DNA from: Ferruginibacter sp. | Lineage (GTDB): Bacteria; Bacteroidota; Bacteroidia; Chitinophagales; Chitinophagaceae | NCBI GenBank assembly: GCA_013141435.1 | Contig: JABFQZ010000040.1 | Location: 1-64,000, forward strand | Reading direction: 5' to 3' | DNA: 64,000 bases | Shown here: positions 48,521 to 58,040 of the stretch, in pieces | How the letters are laid out: each line of letters begins with the position of its first letter | Numbering within the stretch: the first letter of the stretch is position 1 | Position numbers and translations under genes: made by a program | Notes under the pieces: model-generated | The model's input: only the letters and a program-made list of their open reading frames with translations | Told to the model about the DNA's origin: nothing | Database searches by the model: none

Positions 48521-50761
48521 ATGGATGTAACTACAGAAAATATTATTGTGCCTTATACACTCAACGATGAAGAAGAAAGAAAACTAATTCTTAGAGAGTA
48601 TAAGGCTTTGCTAAAATCGCTAAAGGTAAATATAAAACCTGGCGATAAAGTTTTGTTGAGAAACGCATTTGAAATGGCTGCAGATGCTCATAAAACGATG
48701 CGTAGAAAAAGTGGCGAGCCTTACATTTTGCACCCACTTGCTGTTGCAATGATTTGTGTACAAGAAATTGGACTTGGAGTACGTAGTACAATTTGTGCAT
48801 TACTACACGATACTGTAGAAGATACTGATATTACGATAGAAGATGTACAAAGAGAGTTTGGTAGTGAAATTGCAAAAATTGTAGATGGGCTTACAAAAAT
48901 ATCTACAGTATTAGATAACAATACAACCCAACAAGCCGAAAATTTTAAAAAGATTTTGCTTACCCTAACTGACGACCCAAGGGTAATTTTAATAAAACTT
49001 GCCGACCGCTTACACAACATGCGTACCATGGATAGCATGAAAAGGGAAAAGCAATTAAAAGTATCTAGCGAAACAGTATATGTATATGCTCCGCTTGCAC
49101 ACCGTATGGGTTTGTACAACATAAAAACCGAAATGGAAGATTTGGCCATGAAATACATGGAGCCAGATACTTTTAAATTTATTGCACAAAAATTACAAGA
49201 CACTAAAAAAGAAAGAACAAAATACATTGCCGATTTTATAAAACCATTAAAAGAAAAATTAGTGGAGCTTGGGTTTGATTTTGAAATTTATGGAAGACCA
49301 AAAAGTATACATTCTATTTGGAATAAAATAAAAAAGAAAGGCGTAGCTTTTGAAGAAGTGTATGATTTATTTGCAATTAGAATTTTGGTAAATGCCCAAC
49401 CCACCAAAGAAAAAGAAGAATGCTGGAAAGTATATAGCATAATTACAGACGCTTATAACCCAAGCCCCGAAAGGCTTAGGGATTGGCTAAGCAACCCAAA
49501 AAGCAATGGCTACGAAGCTTTGCACACCACAGTAATGGGTCCACAAGGCAAGTGGGTAGAAGTACAAATACGTACAAAACGTATGAATGAAATTGCCGAA
49601 AAAGGATTAGCTGCACATTGGAAATACAAAGAAGGAGCTACTGACGAAAGTAGATTTGACCAATGGTTTAGCCAAATAAAAGAAAGCCTCGAAAACAGCG
49701 AAAGTAATTCCTTAGATTTTTTGCAGGATTTTAAAACATCGTTTTTAACAGAAGAAATTTTTGTATATACACCAAAAGGCGAAGTGAAAATGTTGCCAGT
49801 TGGTGCTACAGCATTAGACTTTGCATTTGGTGTACATACAGCTGTAGGTAGCAAGTGTATTGGCGCAAAAGTAAATCACAAATTGGTGCCAATAAGCTAC
49901 AAATTAAAAAGTGGCGATCAAATAGAAATTATAACAAGTGCAAAGCAAAAGCCAAATACCGAATGGTTAAACTTTGTAGTAACAAGCAAGGCAAAAACAA
50001 AAATAAAAGATTCGTTAAAAGAAGAAAAAAGAACGATAGCAGATGATGGAAAATATATTTTGCAAAAAAAGCTTGAGGGTATGGGTGCTGCAAATAGTGT
50101 GGCAAATATGGAAGAACTTTGTCAATTTTATAAAATACACAGTACTTTAGATTTACTGTATGAAATTGCTATAAAAAAAATAGACCTAAAAGAGCTAAAA
50201 GATTTTACAGTACATGGCGATAAATTGGCGATGCCAAAGCCTATAAAAACTACCGAAGATAAACCTGCTTACGACCCAAGTTTAAAGCCTGTAGGCAAAA
50301 AAGATACAGAGTTAATTATATTTGGCGAAAGTAGCGATAAAATAATGTACACACTTGCTAACTGTTGCAAACCCATACCTGGCGATGCTGTTTTTGGCTT
50401 TGTAACCACTGGCGAAGGTTTAAAAATACATAGAACAACATGCCCCAATGCTACAAGATTATTAGCAAATTATGGGCACAGAGTTGTAAAAACAAAATGG
50501 GCAAAAAACAAAGAAATATCTTTTCTTACAGGCTTAAAAATATTAGGATTAGATGATGTAGGTGTAATAAATAAAATTACAAATCTTATTAGTAGCGATT
50601 TAAAAGTAAATATTTCGGCAATGTCTATAGAGGCAAACGATGGTATTTTTGAAGGTAATGTAAAAGTATTTGTAAAAGATAAAGAAGAGTTAGAAAGGCT
50701 AGTAACAGCTTTGTTGCAATTAAAGGGCATTGAAAAAGTAGATAGATACGATATTGATTAA
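48521..50761 (+). CDS. Bifunctional (p)ppGpp synthetase/hydrolase (RelA/SpoT family)
   Basis: 746 residues with complete Rel architecture. HD hydrolase: RKSGEPYILHPLAVAMICVQE and ICALLHDTVEDTD. Synthetase: YGRPKSIHSIWNKIKKK, YDLFAIRILV, SNGYEALHTTVMGPQGKWVEVQIRT. TGS domain (EEIFVYTPKGEVKMLPVGATALDFAFGVHTAVG), the Cys-containing RIS/zinc-finger region NCCKPIPGDAVFGFVT, and a C-terminal ACT (LGLDDVGVINKITNLISSDLKVNISAMSIEANDGIFEG). It makes and degrades the stringent-response alarmone; both active sites look intact. The only such gene in the window. Confidence 0.96.
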   Translation: MDVTTENIIVPYTLNDEEERKLILREYKALLKSLKVNIKPGDKVLLRNAFEMAADAHKTMRRKSGEPYILHPLAVAMICVQEIGLGVRSTICALLHDTVEDTDITIEDVQREFGSEIAKIVDGLTKISTVLDNNTTQQAENFKKILLTLTDDPRVILIKLADRLHNMRTMDSMKREKQLKVSSETVYVYAPLAHRMGLYNIKTEMEDLAMKYMEPDTFKFIAQKLQDTKKERTKYIADFIKPLKEKLVELGFDFEIYGRPKSIHSIWNKIKKKGVAFEEVYDLFAIRILVNAQPTKEKEECWKVYSIITDAYNPSPERLRDWLSNPKSNGYEALHTTVMGPQGKWVEVQIRTKRMNEIAEKGLAAHWKYKEGATDESRFDQWFSQIKESLENSESNSLDFLQDFKTSFLTEEIFVYTPKGEVKMLPVGATALDFAFGVHTAVGSKCIGAKVNHKLVPISYKLKSGDQIEIITSAKQKPNTEWLNFVVTSKAKTKIKDSLKEEKRTIADDGKYILQKKLEGMGAANSVANMEELCQFYKIHSTLDLLYEIAIKKIDLKELKDFTVHGDKLAMPKPIKTTEDKPAYDPSLKPVGKKDTELIIFGESSDKIMYTLANCCKPIPGDAVFGFVTTGEGLKIHRTTCPNATRLLANYGHRVVKTKWAKNKEISFLTGLKILGLDDVGVINKITNLISSDLKVNISAMSIEANDGIFEGNVKVFVKDKEELERLVTALLQLKGIEKVDRYDID

Positions 50762-50777
50762 AAATAAAAAAATTATT

Positions 50778-50951
50778 ATGGATGAATTGGTAAACAAAAT
50801 AATGACTACAGCAGGTATTACAGCCGAACAAAGTATAATGGCATTAGATACTGTAAAAGAATTTGTGAAAGAAAAATTTCCGATGATGGCAGGAGCTGTA
50901 GATAAATTATTTGAAGGAGAACAAAAGAAGGAAGATGAAGATTATTTGTAA
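50778..50951 (+). CDS. Small conserved-looking hypothetical protein
   Basis: 57 residues from the ATG at 50778 (MDELVNKIMTTAGITAEQSIMALDTVKEFVKEKFPMMAGAVDKLFEGEQ...). A single soluble helical domain with an acidic tail (KKEDEDYL). It starts 16 bp after the rel stop in the same direction, so it is cotranscribed with rel. A mitochondrial- or DUF2267-like helix motif comes to mind but cannot be confirmed. No function assigned. Confidence 0.7.
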   Translation: MDELVNKIMTTAGITAEQSIMALDTVKEFVKEKFPMMAGAVDKLFEGEQKKEDEDYL

Positions 50952-50970
50952 TTTTGGTAAAAGATTAATA

Positions 50971-50978
50971 TACATTTG
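50971..50978 (+). promoter_or_regulatory. -7 box TACATTTG, 4 nt from gamma-glutamylcyclotransferase-like ATG
   Basis: Exact TAnnTTTG ending 4 nt before the ATG at 50983, just after the previous stop. It would give an internal leaderless promoter within an otherwise compact plus-strand run. Confidence 0.45.
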
Positions 50979-50982
50979 AAAT

Positions 50983-51408
50983 ATGAACAATATAATTAAA
51001 CATCTTTTTGTGTATGGCTCACTGCGTAGTGGTTTTAAAAACCCTGCGTACGATTACCTTACAAAATATTTTTCTTATTTTGGCGAAGGATTTGTTAACG
51101 GAAAATTTTACGAAAAAGATAATTATCCTGTGGCAATAGCAAGTAATAACCAAAGTGTTATTATTGGCGAAATATATAGCTTGAATAATACTGATGAATT
51201 TTCGTGGGCATTTGAACAGTTAGATGACTATGAAGGCTTACATGTAGAAGTGGGGGAAACTGCAATGTATAAAAGAGAAATAGTCGATGTAAATTGCAAT
51301 GGCGAAATGTTGCAAACATGGGTTTATTGGTATAACGGCAGTTTGGATAATTGCCCAAAAATAGAAACGAACGATTTGGTACAATACTTTCAACAAAAAA
51401 ATTTATAA
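50983..51408 (+). CDS. Gamma-glutamylcyclotransferase/AIG2-like protein
   Basis: 141 residues. The GGCT-like N-terminus HLFVYGSLRSGFKNPAYDYL (YGSL) and the LDDYEG block, with Glu in FEQLDDYEGLHVE, are the family's substrate-binding loop and catalytic acid. C-terminal VYWYNG is the final strand. Members cyclise gamma-glutamylamines or gamma-glutamyl amino acids to 5-oxoproline; many small bacterial members have unproven activity. It is followed 11 bp later by lpxH. Confidence 0.9.
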   Translation: MNNIIKHLFVYGSLRSGFKNPAYDYLTKYFSYFGEGFVNGKFYEKDNYPVAIASNNQSVIIGEIYSLNNTDEFSWAFEQLDDYEGLHVEVGETAMYKREIVDVNCNGEMLQTWVYWYNGSLDNCPKIETNDLVQYFQQKNL

Positions 51409-51419
51409 TAATTTGTTGA

Positions 51420-52172
51420 ATGCAAGAACAAAAAAAAATATATTTCTTATCTGATTTTCACTTGGGTGCTCCGAATGCATCGTGTAGCCTAATACGAGAA
51501 AAAAAAATTGTACAGTTTTTAGATGAAATAAAACCAACCGCAAAAGAAATTTTTATTGTAGGCGATTTATTCGATTTTTGGTACGAGTACAAAAATGTAG
51601 TGCCAAAAGGTTATGTACGTATTTTAGGTAAAATGGCAGAGCTTACCGATGCTGGTATTGTATTACATTTTTTTGTTGGTAATCATGATATGTGGATGAA
51701 AGATTATTTCCAAAAAGAACTAAATATTGAAATATATTTTGAGCCTAAGGCATTTACTTTTTCAAACAAATCTTTTTTAATTGGCCATGGCGATGGGTTA
51801 GGTCCGGGAGATACTGGATATAAATTTATTAAAAAAATATTTAGAAATAAACTTTGTCAGGCATTGTTTGGTATGTTGCCACCATATATAGGTATTGGTG
51901 TAGCAGATTATTTTAGCAAAAAAAGCAGAGCAAAAACTGGCAAAGCAGATGAAGTCTTTTTAGGCGAAGAAAAAGAATGGCTGGTTATTTACGCAAAAGA
52001 AATATTGCAAAAGCAGCACTACGATTATTTCATTTTTGGGCATAGACACTTACCTTTAAATGTAGCACTTCACACAAAAAGCAGGTACATTAATTTAGGC
52101 GATTGGATAAATTATTTTACCTATGCCGTTTTTGATGGAGAAAATATATCATTAGAATACTATAAAAAATGA
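51420..52172 (+). CDS. lpxH: UDP-2,3-diacylglucosamine diphosphatase (LpxH-type)
   Basis: Calcineurin-like metallophosphoesterase of 250 residues. The metal-binding motifs SDFHLG, GDLFDFW, GNHDMWM, GHGDGLGPGD and the terminal FGHRHLP are all present; the DLFDFWYEYK and GDGLGPGDTGYKFIKKIF blocks are specific to the lipid A pathway enzyme of Bacteroidota. It removes UMP from UDP-2,3-diacylglucosamine to form lipid X. The ATGA stop/start overlaps the next gene. Confidence 0.92.
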   Translation: MQEQKKIYFLSDFHLGAPNASCSLIREKKIVQFLDEIKPTAKEIFIVGDLFDFWYEYKNVVPKGYVRILGKMAELTDAGIVLHFFVGNHDMWMKDYFQKELNIEIYFEPKAFTFSNKSFLIGHGDGLGPGDTGYKFIKKIFRNKLCQALFGMLPPYIGIGVADYFSKKSRAKTGKADEVFLGEEKEWLVIYAKEILQKQHYDYFIFGHRHLPLNVALHTKSRYINLGDWINYFTYAVFDGENISLEYYKK

Positions 52173-53038
52173 AATTGAAATATATAAAATTTGGATATTA
52201 CATTTTTTTTAGTTTAACCCTAAACTTGTGTGCATGCGCACAAAATAAACATATATTTAATACTGATAGCAATGCAAAAAGTTCAAAAATAGACTCCAAC
52301 TTTACTTTAATAAAAACAATAAATGGAAATTTTTCCTACTTTGATGTAGATGTGTTAGATAATATTTATTTAATAAACCAAAGCAAACAGTTAAAAAAAA
52401 TAAATGCAAATGGCGATTCGGTAGCAGTGTATAATAATGTAAAAAAATTTGGAAACCCAACCTCAATAAATGTAAGTAACCCATTAAAAATATTATTATT
52501 TTATAAAAGTTATTCAACCATAATTACACTCGATAGGTTTTTAAGTTTAAGAAATACAATTAACTTAAAAAAACTAAATATTTTTAATACAAAAACAATA
52601 GCAACCTCTTACGATAACAATATTTGGCTTTTTGATGAGCAAGAATTCAAACTAAAAAAAATAAATGATGATGGTATTGTTTTAAGCGAAAGTAACGACT
52701 GGCGTCAAATATTTGAAAATGTGCCAAGCCCAACAGAAATATTTGATCAAAATGGATTTGTATATTTATATGATCCCAATAATGGTTTTTATGTTTTTGA
52801 TTATTATGGATCGCTTAAAAGCCAATTGCCTTTTTTGCATTGGAAAAACGTTTCGGTATCTAACAATAATATATATGGTTTTGTGCAAAATACAATGCAG
52901 AGCTACCAGTTAAAATCAATGAATATCAAAACATATAATTTATCAAATATTTTTGATAACAGCATTACCATTAGAGCTATAAATGGCAAATTGTATTTAC
53001 TAAAAAGTACTGGGTTAGAAATTTATCAAATAAAATAA
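52169..53038 (+). CDS. Lipoprotein or secreted protein, beta-propeller-like
   Basis: 289 residues. Signal peptide with a lipobox-like LNLCAC (MKLKYIKFGYYIFFSLTLNLCACAQ). The remainder is beta-rich with repeating segments ending in D.NIYLIN, DNNIWLFDEQEFKLKKIN, QNGFVYLYDPNNGFYVFDYYG, NNNIYGFVQNT and NGKLYLLKSTG, about 5-6 blades that suggest an NHL/YncE-type beta-propeller. No catalytic residues stand out. ATGA overlap with lpxH upstream and an 11-bp gap to mscS downstream put it in one operon. Function unknown; an envelope scaffold is possible. Confidence 0.75.
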   Translation: MKLKYIKFGYYIFFSLTLNLCACAQNKHIFNTDSNAKSSKIDSNFTLIKTINGNFSYFDVDVLDNIYLINQSKQLKKINANGDSVAVYNNVKKFGNPTSINVSNPLKILLFYKSYSTIITLDRFLSLRNTINLKKLNIFNTKTIATSYDNNIWLFDEQEFKLKKINDDGIVLSESNDWRQIFENVPSPTEIFDQNGFVYLYDPNNGFYVFDYYGSLKSQLPFLHWKNVSVSNNNIYGFVQNTMQSYQLKSMNIKTYNLSNIFDNSITIRAINGKLYLLKSTGLEIYQIK

Positions 53039-53048
53039 AAGGATTTTA

Positions 53049-54086
53049 ATGAATTTTTTAGACAATATTATTTTAGACAATACAGTAAAAAATTATTTGT
53101 ATGTATTGGCAATAGTATTTGTAACTATTGTACTAAAAAAATATTTTTCAAGATATATAGCATCACTTTTATTTAAGGTTGTAAACAGCATTTGGAAAAA
53201 CTTAAATAAGAATAGCTTTGTAGATTTGGTAATAGAACCAATTGGCTGGTTTTTAATTGTATCTATAACTGTTTTTGCAATTGATAAATTAAATTTTCCA
53301 ACAGCTTTACAATTTGCTATTTATGGACAGCCTAGCGAAAATATTATAGAAAAAATTGGTGCAGCAATTATCATAATAGCTTTTACTATTTTAATGCTAC
53401 GTATTATAGATTTTATAGCCTTGGTAATGGAGCAAAAAGCTGCCACAACTAAAGAAAAAGGCGACGACCAATTGGTGTTTTTTTTAAGAGATTTTTTAAA
53501 AGTATTGGTTGTAATTCTTAGCTTTTTATTTTTATTAAAGGCTTGTTTTAATCAGCCAGTAGGCACATTACTTACAAGCCTAAGCATTGTAGGCGCAGCC
53601 ATAGCATTGGCCGCAAAAGAAAGTTTAGAAAACTTAATAGCTTCATTTATTATATTTTTTGATAAGCCATTTACAACTGGCGATACGCTTACTGTAAATG
53701 CGGTAAAAGGTAAAGTAGAAAAAATAGGCTTACGTAGTACACGAATACGTACAGTAGAACGTACTTTGGTTACAGTTCCCAATAAACAAATGGTTGATAG
53801 TGTTGTAGATAATTTAACAATGAGAAATCAGCGCAGGGCCGAAATAAAACTTACACTTTTAGATAAACCTAAAAGTGAAAAAATAAAAAATTTAGTGGAG
53901 GCAATTAAAACAAAACTAAAAAATTATCAAGAAAATATTTTAAGCAGCACTGTAAGCTTAACTAGTATAAATAAAGATGGGGTAGAAATAACAATTGAAT
54001 ATTTTACACCTTCGTTTTCAAAAATTGAATTTGATATACTAAAAGAAAAAATAAATTTTGAAATTTTAACTTTGTTAGAGTTATAA
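53049..54086 (+). CDS. MscS-family mechanosensitive channel
   Basis: 345 residues with about four or five N-terminal helices, then the pore helix TM3 (LLTSLSIVGAAIALAAKESLENLIASFIIFFDKPFTTGDTL), the beta domain (VNAVKGKVEKIGLRSTRIRTVERTLVTVPNKQMVDSVVDNLT) and a C-terminal alpha/beta domain. It opens under membrane tension to release osmolytes on hypo-osmotic shock. Convergent with gldA, overlapping its 3' end by 6 bp. Confidence 0.93.
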   Translation: MNFLDNIILDNTVKNYLYVLAIVFVTIVLKKYFSRYIASLLFKVVNSIWKNLNKNSFVDLVIEPIGWFLIVSITVFAIDKLNFPTALQFAIYGQPSENIIEKIGAAIIIIAFTILMLRIIDFIALVMEQKAATTKEKGDDQLVFFLRDFLKVLVVILSFLFLLKACFNQPVGTLLTSLSIVGAAIALAAKESLENLIASFIIFFDKPFTTGDTLTVNAVKGKVEKIGLRSTRIRTVERTLVTVPNKQMVDSVVDNLTMRNQRRAEIKLTLLDKPKSEKIKNLVEAIKTKLKNYQENILSSTVSLTSINKDGVEITIEYFTPSFSKIEFDILKEKINFEILTLLEL

Positions 54087-54995
54087 TGGTTTATTATTTG
54101 TTAAATCTCTAAAAACATCTTCCAAACTACTGCTTTCGTTTTGTAAAGAAACAATATTCAAATTTTTATCAATACTCAATTGTAATAATTGTTTGCGTAA
54201 GTTTTCAGCATTAGTTGTTTGTATTCTAAATTTATTTCCATTTACACTAATACTTTCTACTGCCAATAAATTTATCAATAAATCTTTGCTTACTTCTTCT
54301 TGAAATGATACCGAAACAAATAGTTGTTTACCATCATTTTTTTGTAGGTTTTGCAAACTATCATCGGCTACAATATTACCTTTGTTAATAATAATTACTC
54401 TGTCGCAAATAGCTTCTACCTCTTGCAAAATATGCGATGAAAATAAAACAGTTTTATTTTTCGATAATGCTTTTATTACATTTCTTATTTCTACAATTTG
54501 GTTTGGGTCAAGACCACTTGTTGGCTCATCTAAAATTAGCACTTCCGGTTCGTGTATAAGTGCAGCTGCAAGGCCTACACGCTGTTTATACCCTTTGCTA
54601 AGTTGCCCTATTTTTTTGTTGGCTTCCAATAAAAGGCCTACGGTTTTTATTATTTCTTCTACCCTTTCTGTTGCATTATTTATTTGGTGTATTCCAGCTA
54701 CAAAATGCAAATATTCTCTTACATACATTTCAAAATACAAAGGATTAGCTTCGGGCAAATAACCTATCTTTTTCTTGCTCTCAATATTTTCTTTACTAAC
54801 ATCAATACCAGATACATTGATGCTACCTGCATCTGCATCTAAGTAACCGGTTATCATTTTCATTGTGGTGCTTTTTCCAGCTCCATTTGGTCCAAGAAAA
54901 CCCACAATTTCTCCTTTGCCAACATTAAATGAAATATTGTTTACTGCTTTTTGTGTGCCGTAAGTTTTGGAAAGGTTGGTGATAATAATAGACAT
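54081..54995 (-). CDS. gldA: ABC transporter ATP-binding protein, GldA-like
   Basis: 304 residues. Walker A GPNGAGKST, Q-loop GYLPEANPLYFEMYVREYL, signature LSKGYKQRVGLAAAL, Walker B EVLILDEPTSGLDPNQIVEI and H-loop SSHILQEVEAIC. The Bacteroidota GldA subunit of the gliding-associated Gld ABC exporter has this sequence style (MSI.I.NLSK.YG.QKAV), while gldF and gldG are not adjacent. A generic ABC-2 exporter ATPase is the alternative. A C-terminal ligand-like region after the H-loop fits the NodI/GldA group. Confidence 0.8.
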   Translation of the reverse strand: MSIIITNLSKTYGTQKAVNNISFNVGKGEIVGFLGPNGAGKSTTMKMITGYLDADAGSINVSGIDVSKENIESKKKIGYLPEANPLYFEMYVREYLHFVAGIHQINNATERVEEIIKTVGLLLEANKKIGQLSKGYKQRVGLAAALIHEPEVLILDEPTSGLDPNQIVEIRNVIKALSKNKTVLFSSHILQEVEAICDRVIIINKGNIVADDSLQNLQKNDGKQLFVSVSFQEEVSKDLLINLLAVESISVNGNKFRIQTTNAENLRKQLLQLSIDKNLNIVSLQNESSSLEDVFRDLTNNKPL

Positions 54996-55080
54996 GATAT
55001 ATGTATAATTGAATACGTTTTATTTATAATTAAATTTAAAAAACCATTTTATTTATACAAACAAAATGGTTTAAAATTTA

Positions 55081-56436
55081 TTACTTGCTACCACCATCTT
55101 CTTTTTTTTGCTGCGGTGGTTTTGGACCTTGTGGGCGGTTTCTGTTGTTATTATTTTTATTTTGTGGTGTACGTGCAGCCTGTTGCTTTGCACCCTTATT
55201 TTGTGGTGGGCGCTGTTGCTGTACTGGTCGCTGCTCATTTGCACCTAGAGGATTGGCTTGTTGTGGTCTGCGTTGTTGGTTTGGCTGTTGTGGTCTTTGT
55301 TGGTTTTGTTGTTGGCTACGCTCTTTGTCTCTACGCTTACGTGTAGTTTTTTCTAAACTTTTTAAGCTTATTTGTCCTACAATATCTGCATACTCTGGCT
55401 CTACCTCTTTAGGCTTGCTGCTTGCTATTTCGGCTACATCTAACTCTTCTGGTTTTATACCCTCTTTATTTTGTGCCCGTATTTTTTTTACTGTTTCTAA
55501 TGTTAATGGATAATGGTTGCCACCACCGGCCATAGCATACCACATAAGGTTTTTAAAAATATCTTTTTTTACCAAAAAAGCTCTTCCTTTTGCAGTTTCT
55601 AATGTATCTGCATCTTTCGGAAAAAACTGTAGAGCATCCATATAAGTATCCAACTCAAAATTTAAACAACATTTTAAACGGCCACATTGCCCACTTAATT
55701 TTGTTTGGTTTATACTTAAATTTTGGTAACGGGCAGCATTGGTATTTACGCTTTTAAAATCGGTAAGCCATGTAGCACAACAAAGCTCTCTGCCGCATGA
55801 GCCAATACCGCCCACTTTTCCTGCTTCTTGCCTAGCGCCTATTTGTTTCATTTCTACTTTTACCTTAAACTCTCCTGCGTATAGTTTTATTAATTCTCTA
55901 AAATCTACCCTATCATCGGCTATGTAAAAAAATGTAGCTTTTCTGCCATCGGCTTGTACTTCTACCTCAGCCATTTTTAAATCTAAATTTAGGTGGCGAG
56001 CCATTGCTCTGCTTCTAATAAGTACTTGTGCTTCTTTGGCTTTATTTTCTTTCAGTTTTTCCAAATCGCTATCGGTAGCACGGCGTAGTATTTTTTTTAT
56101 ATCTGGGCTTTTTTCGTCTATCTTGTTTTTTTTGAGTTGCAAACGTACAAGTTCGCCTGTTAGGCTTACCATACCTACATCAAACCCACTTACACCTTCT
56201 AGCGCTACCATTTCGCCTTTTTCGAAATAGTGCAATGTTGAGTTTTTATAATAGTCTTTTCTACTACCGTTGTTAAAACTTATTTCTACTATTCGGCAGC
56301 TACTTTCGGGGTCGGCAAAGGGCAGGTTTGCCAACCAGTCGTGTACGTTCATTCTATTACAAGAGCCGCTGCTACAACTTCCTTTACTTTGGCAACCTCC
56401 AGGTGTTGTTCCTGTACCGCAACTTCCACATGCCAT
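55081..56436 (-). CDS. ricT: RicT-like PSP1-domain protein with Pro/Gln/Asn-rich tail
   Basis: 451 residues. An N-terminal Cys-rich start (MACGSCGTG...CQSKGSCSSGSC) leads to the PSP1 domain (VALEGVSGFDVGMVSLTGELV, FYIADDRVDFRELIKLYAGEFKVKVEMKQIGARQEAGKVGGIGSCGRELCCATWL, CGRLKCCLNFELDTYMDAL) with the family Cys residues. The Ric/Y-complex in Bacillus binds RNase Y and DNA-uptake regulators. Residues beyond about 345 are low-complexity Q/P/N/R (a likely disordered RNA-binding tail). It lies downstream of holB as in Bacillus (holB-ricT), which supports both calls. Confidence 0.92.
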   Translation of the reverse strand: MACGSCGTGTTPGGCQSKGSCSSGSCNRMNVHDWLANLPFADPESSCRIVEISFNNGSRKDYYKNSTLHYFEKGEMVALEGVSGFDVGMVSLTGELVRLQLKKNKIDEKSPDIKKILRRATDSDLEKLKENKAKEAQVLIRSRAMARHLNLDLKMAEVEVQADGRKATFFYIADDRVDFRELIKLYAGEFKVKVEMKQIGARQEAGKVGGIGSCGRELCCATWLTDFKSVNTNAARYQNLSINQTKLSGQCGRLKCCLNFELDTYMDALQFFPKDADTLETAKGRAFLVKKDIFKNLMWYAMAGGGNHYPLTLETVKKIRAQNKEGIKPEELDVAEIASSKPKEVEPEYADIVGQISLKSLEKTTRKRRDKERSQQQNQQRPQQPNQQRRPQQANPLGANEQRPVQQQRPPQNKGAKQQAARTPQNKNNNNRNRPQGPKPPQQKKEDGGSK

Positions 56437-56544
56437 ATTATTTATTTTTAATCGCTAATTATTTGCGATGGTTTTTTAAAATTGTTTTTTTACACAACGA
56501 AATAAAGATTACAAAGTAAGCTAAGTTGGTTTTAGCTCAAATAT

Positions 56545-56580
56545 TTTCTTTGTGTAACCTTTGTGTCCTTTGTGGTAAAA
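56545..56580. repeat. Degenerate CTTTGTG repeat cluster in the ricT-holB gap
   Basis: Three CTTTGTG words within 36 bp (TTTCTTTGTGTAACC, TTTGTGTCC, TTTGTGGTAAAA). Resembles 12931-12968 and phrases I associate with Bacteroidota intergenic DNA. Confidence 0.45.
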
Positions 56581-56589
56581 TTTTTTACC

Positions 56590-57807
56590 TCATTGTACCA
56601 AAATTAATGATTTGTTACTAATAATATGGTATAACCTTATGGTAAGTGCATGAAAGAGCATTTTAGCATTGGCGTTTCGTTCTATATAGTAAGTTGCTTT
56701 ATCCAATTCTTCGGCAATAGCTTGCTGCTGCTCTATGCTACAAAGTTTATTGAAACGTATGGCAAAATCTACATTTGCAGGGTCTATATCTTTTGTGCTT
56801 GTGGCACTAAGGCGTATAGATTGTTGTAAAATATGTGTAAAATATTTTAAAAATTGTTTTTGTTTTTCTCTTCCAAGCTTTGCAGCTTCTTCTATCCATT
56901 TTATTTGTGCTACGGGTCCGCTTTTTAAAATACTGTTAAGCCAATCTCTTAATAGCACTTCCCAATCGTTATCGCTATGTTGCAATTGTTGTATGGCTTC
57001 ATGATAATTACCTTGGCTTATAGAAGCTATTTGTTGTGCTTTATTTATAGCTATATTTTCGTTTTTTGATAGTGCATTAGCAATGTCTTCGGATTGTAGT
57101 ATTGGTATTTTTACCAATTGAGTACGAGAAATAATGGTAGGTAATATTTGTGTTTCGTTTTCTGCTACCAGAAAAAAAAGTGTATCTGGCGGTGGTTCTT
57201 CTATAAGTTTTAATAATTTATTTCCGTTTTTGCCAAGCATTTCGGGCATCCAAATAATAAGAATTTTGAAAGAGCTCTCAAAACTTTTTAAGCTCATTTT
57301 TCGTATAATATCGTTACACTCATCAGATGTAATGTTGCCTTGCTTATTTTCGGCATTTATAGTTTGCAACCAATCAAATAAATTGCCATAAGGTGTAGTT
57401 GTTACAAAATCCCTCCACTCAGTTATATAATCGGAGCTTAAAGGTTTATCTCCACTCTTTTTAGGTATTACAGGGTACGAATAATGAATATCGGGGTGTA
57501 TAAGTTTGGTAGCCTTAGTACAGGCTGCACATACTCCACATGCATCTATAAACTCTTTTTCATTACCTTTTTCTTCTTGTACATTACCAAACAATGAAGT
57601 TTCGGTAACAGGTAAAACTTTTTTACGAATTGCTTGCAATGGGTTTTTTTCGCAAGTAATGTATTGTGCAAATGCTAATGCCAATGGCAAACCTCCGCTA
57701 CCTTCTTTACCTAAAAACAACAAGGCGTGGCTAAGCCTATTTTGTTGTATCATTTGTGTAAGTTGTAACTTTAGTTGTTCTTGTCCTATTACTTGAGAAA
57801 ACTGCAT
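56590..57807 (-). CDS. holB: DNA polymerase III subunit delta' (HolB-like)
   Basis: 405 residues. The clamp-loader N-terminus FSQVIGQEQLKLQLTQMIQQNRLSHALLFLGKEGSGG shows the RFC/delta' fold with a degenerate P-loop, as in delta' proteins, which do not hydrolyse ATP. A zinc-binding insertion has CEKNP and CGVCAACTKATKLIHPD; then KILIIWMPEMLGKNGNKLLKLIEEPPPDTLFFLVAENETQILPTIISRTQ (SRC-like arginine region) and a C-terminal collar domain. A box TATATTTG ends 4 nt before the ATG. Gene order holB-ricT is conserved in Bacillus and here. Confidence 0.92.
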   Translation of the reverse strand: MQFSQVIGQEQLKLQLTQMIQQNRLSHALLFLGKEGSGGLPLALAFAQYITCEKNPLQAIRKKVLPVTETSLFGNVQEEKGNEKEFIDACGVCAACTKATKLIHPDIHYSYPVIPKKSGDKPLSSDYITEWRDFVTTTPYGNLFDWLQTINAENKQGNITSDECNDIIRKMSLKSFESSFKILIIWMPEMLGKNGNKLLKLIEEPPPDTLFFLVAENETQILPTIISRTQLVKIPILQSEDIANALSKNENIAINKAQQIASISQGNYHEAIQQLQHSDNDWEVLLRDWLNSILKSGPVAQIKWIEEAAKLGREKQKQFLKYFTHILQQSIRLSATSTKDIDPANVDFAIRFNKLCSIEQQQAIAEELDKATYYIERNANAKMLFHALTIRLYHIISNKSLILVQ

Positions 57808-57811
57808 GGTG

Positions 57812-57819
57812 CAAATATA
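57812..57819 (-). promoter_or_regulatory. -7 box TATATTTG, 4 nt from holB ATG
   Basis: Exact TAnnTTTG on the minus strand ending 4 nt before the holB start codon; predicts a leaderless transcript for holB-ricT. Confidence 0.5.
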
Positions 57820-58040
57820 TAATTTTGATTGTGAAGATTTTTTAATTGAATTTAAAACTGCTACATTTTAAATGAAATTTTTATCGGTTAATTTTTTTTA
57901 TTAAATTTGATGAAATCCATTGATAAAACTCAATAGGAAACATGCAAAAAATAAGTGCAAAAAAGAAAACAATTTAATAAAAACGGCGTTCAAATTTTTA
58001 CTTTATAGGAAATTTGGGGGGCTATTAAAACAATTTACAA

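Noticed and set aside
55085-55513. 142-aa Cys/Gly-rich ORF opposite the ricT tail
   Set aside because: It is the reverse complement of the Pro/Gln/Asn-rich low-complexity tail; composition explains it entirely.
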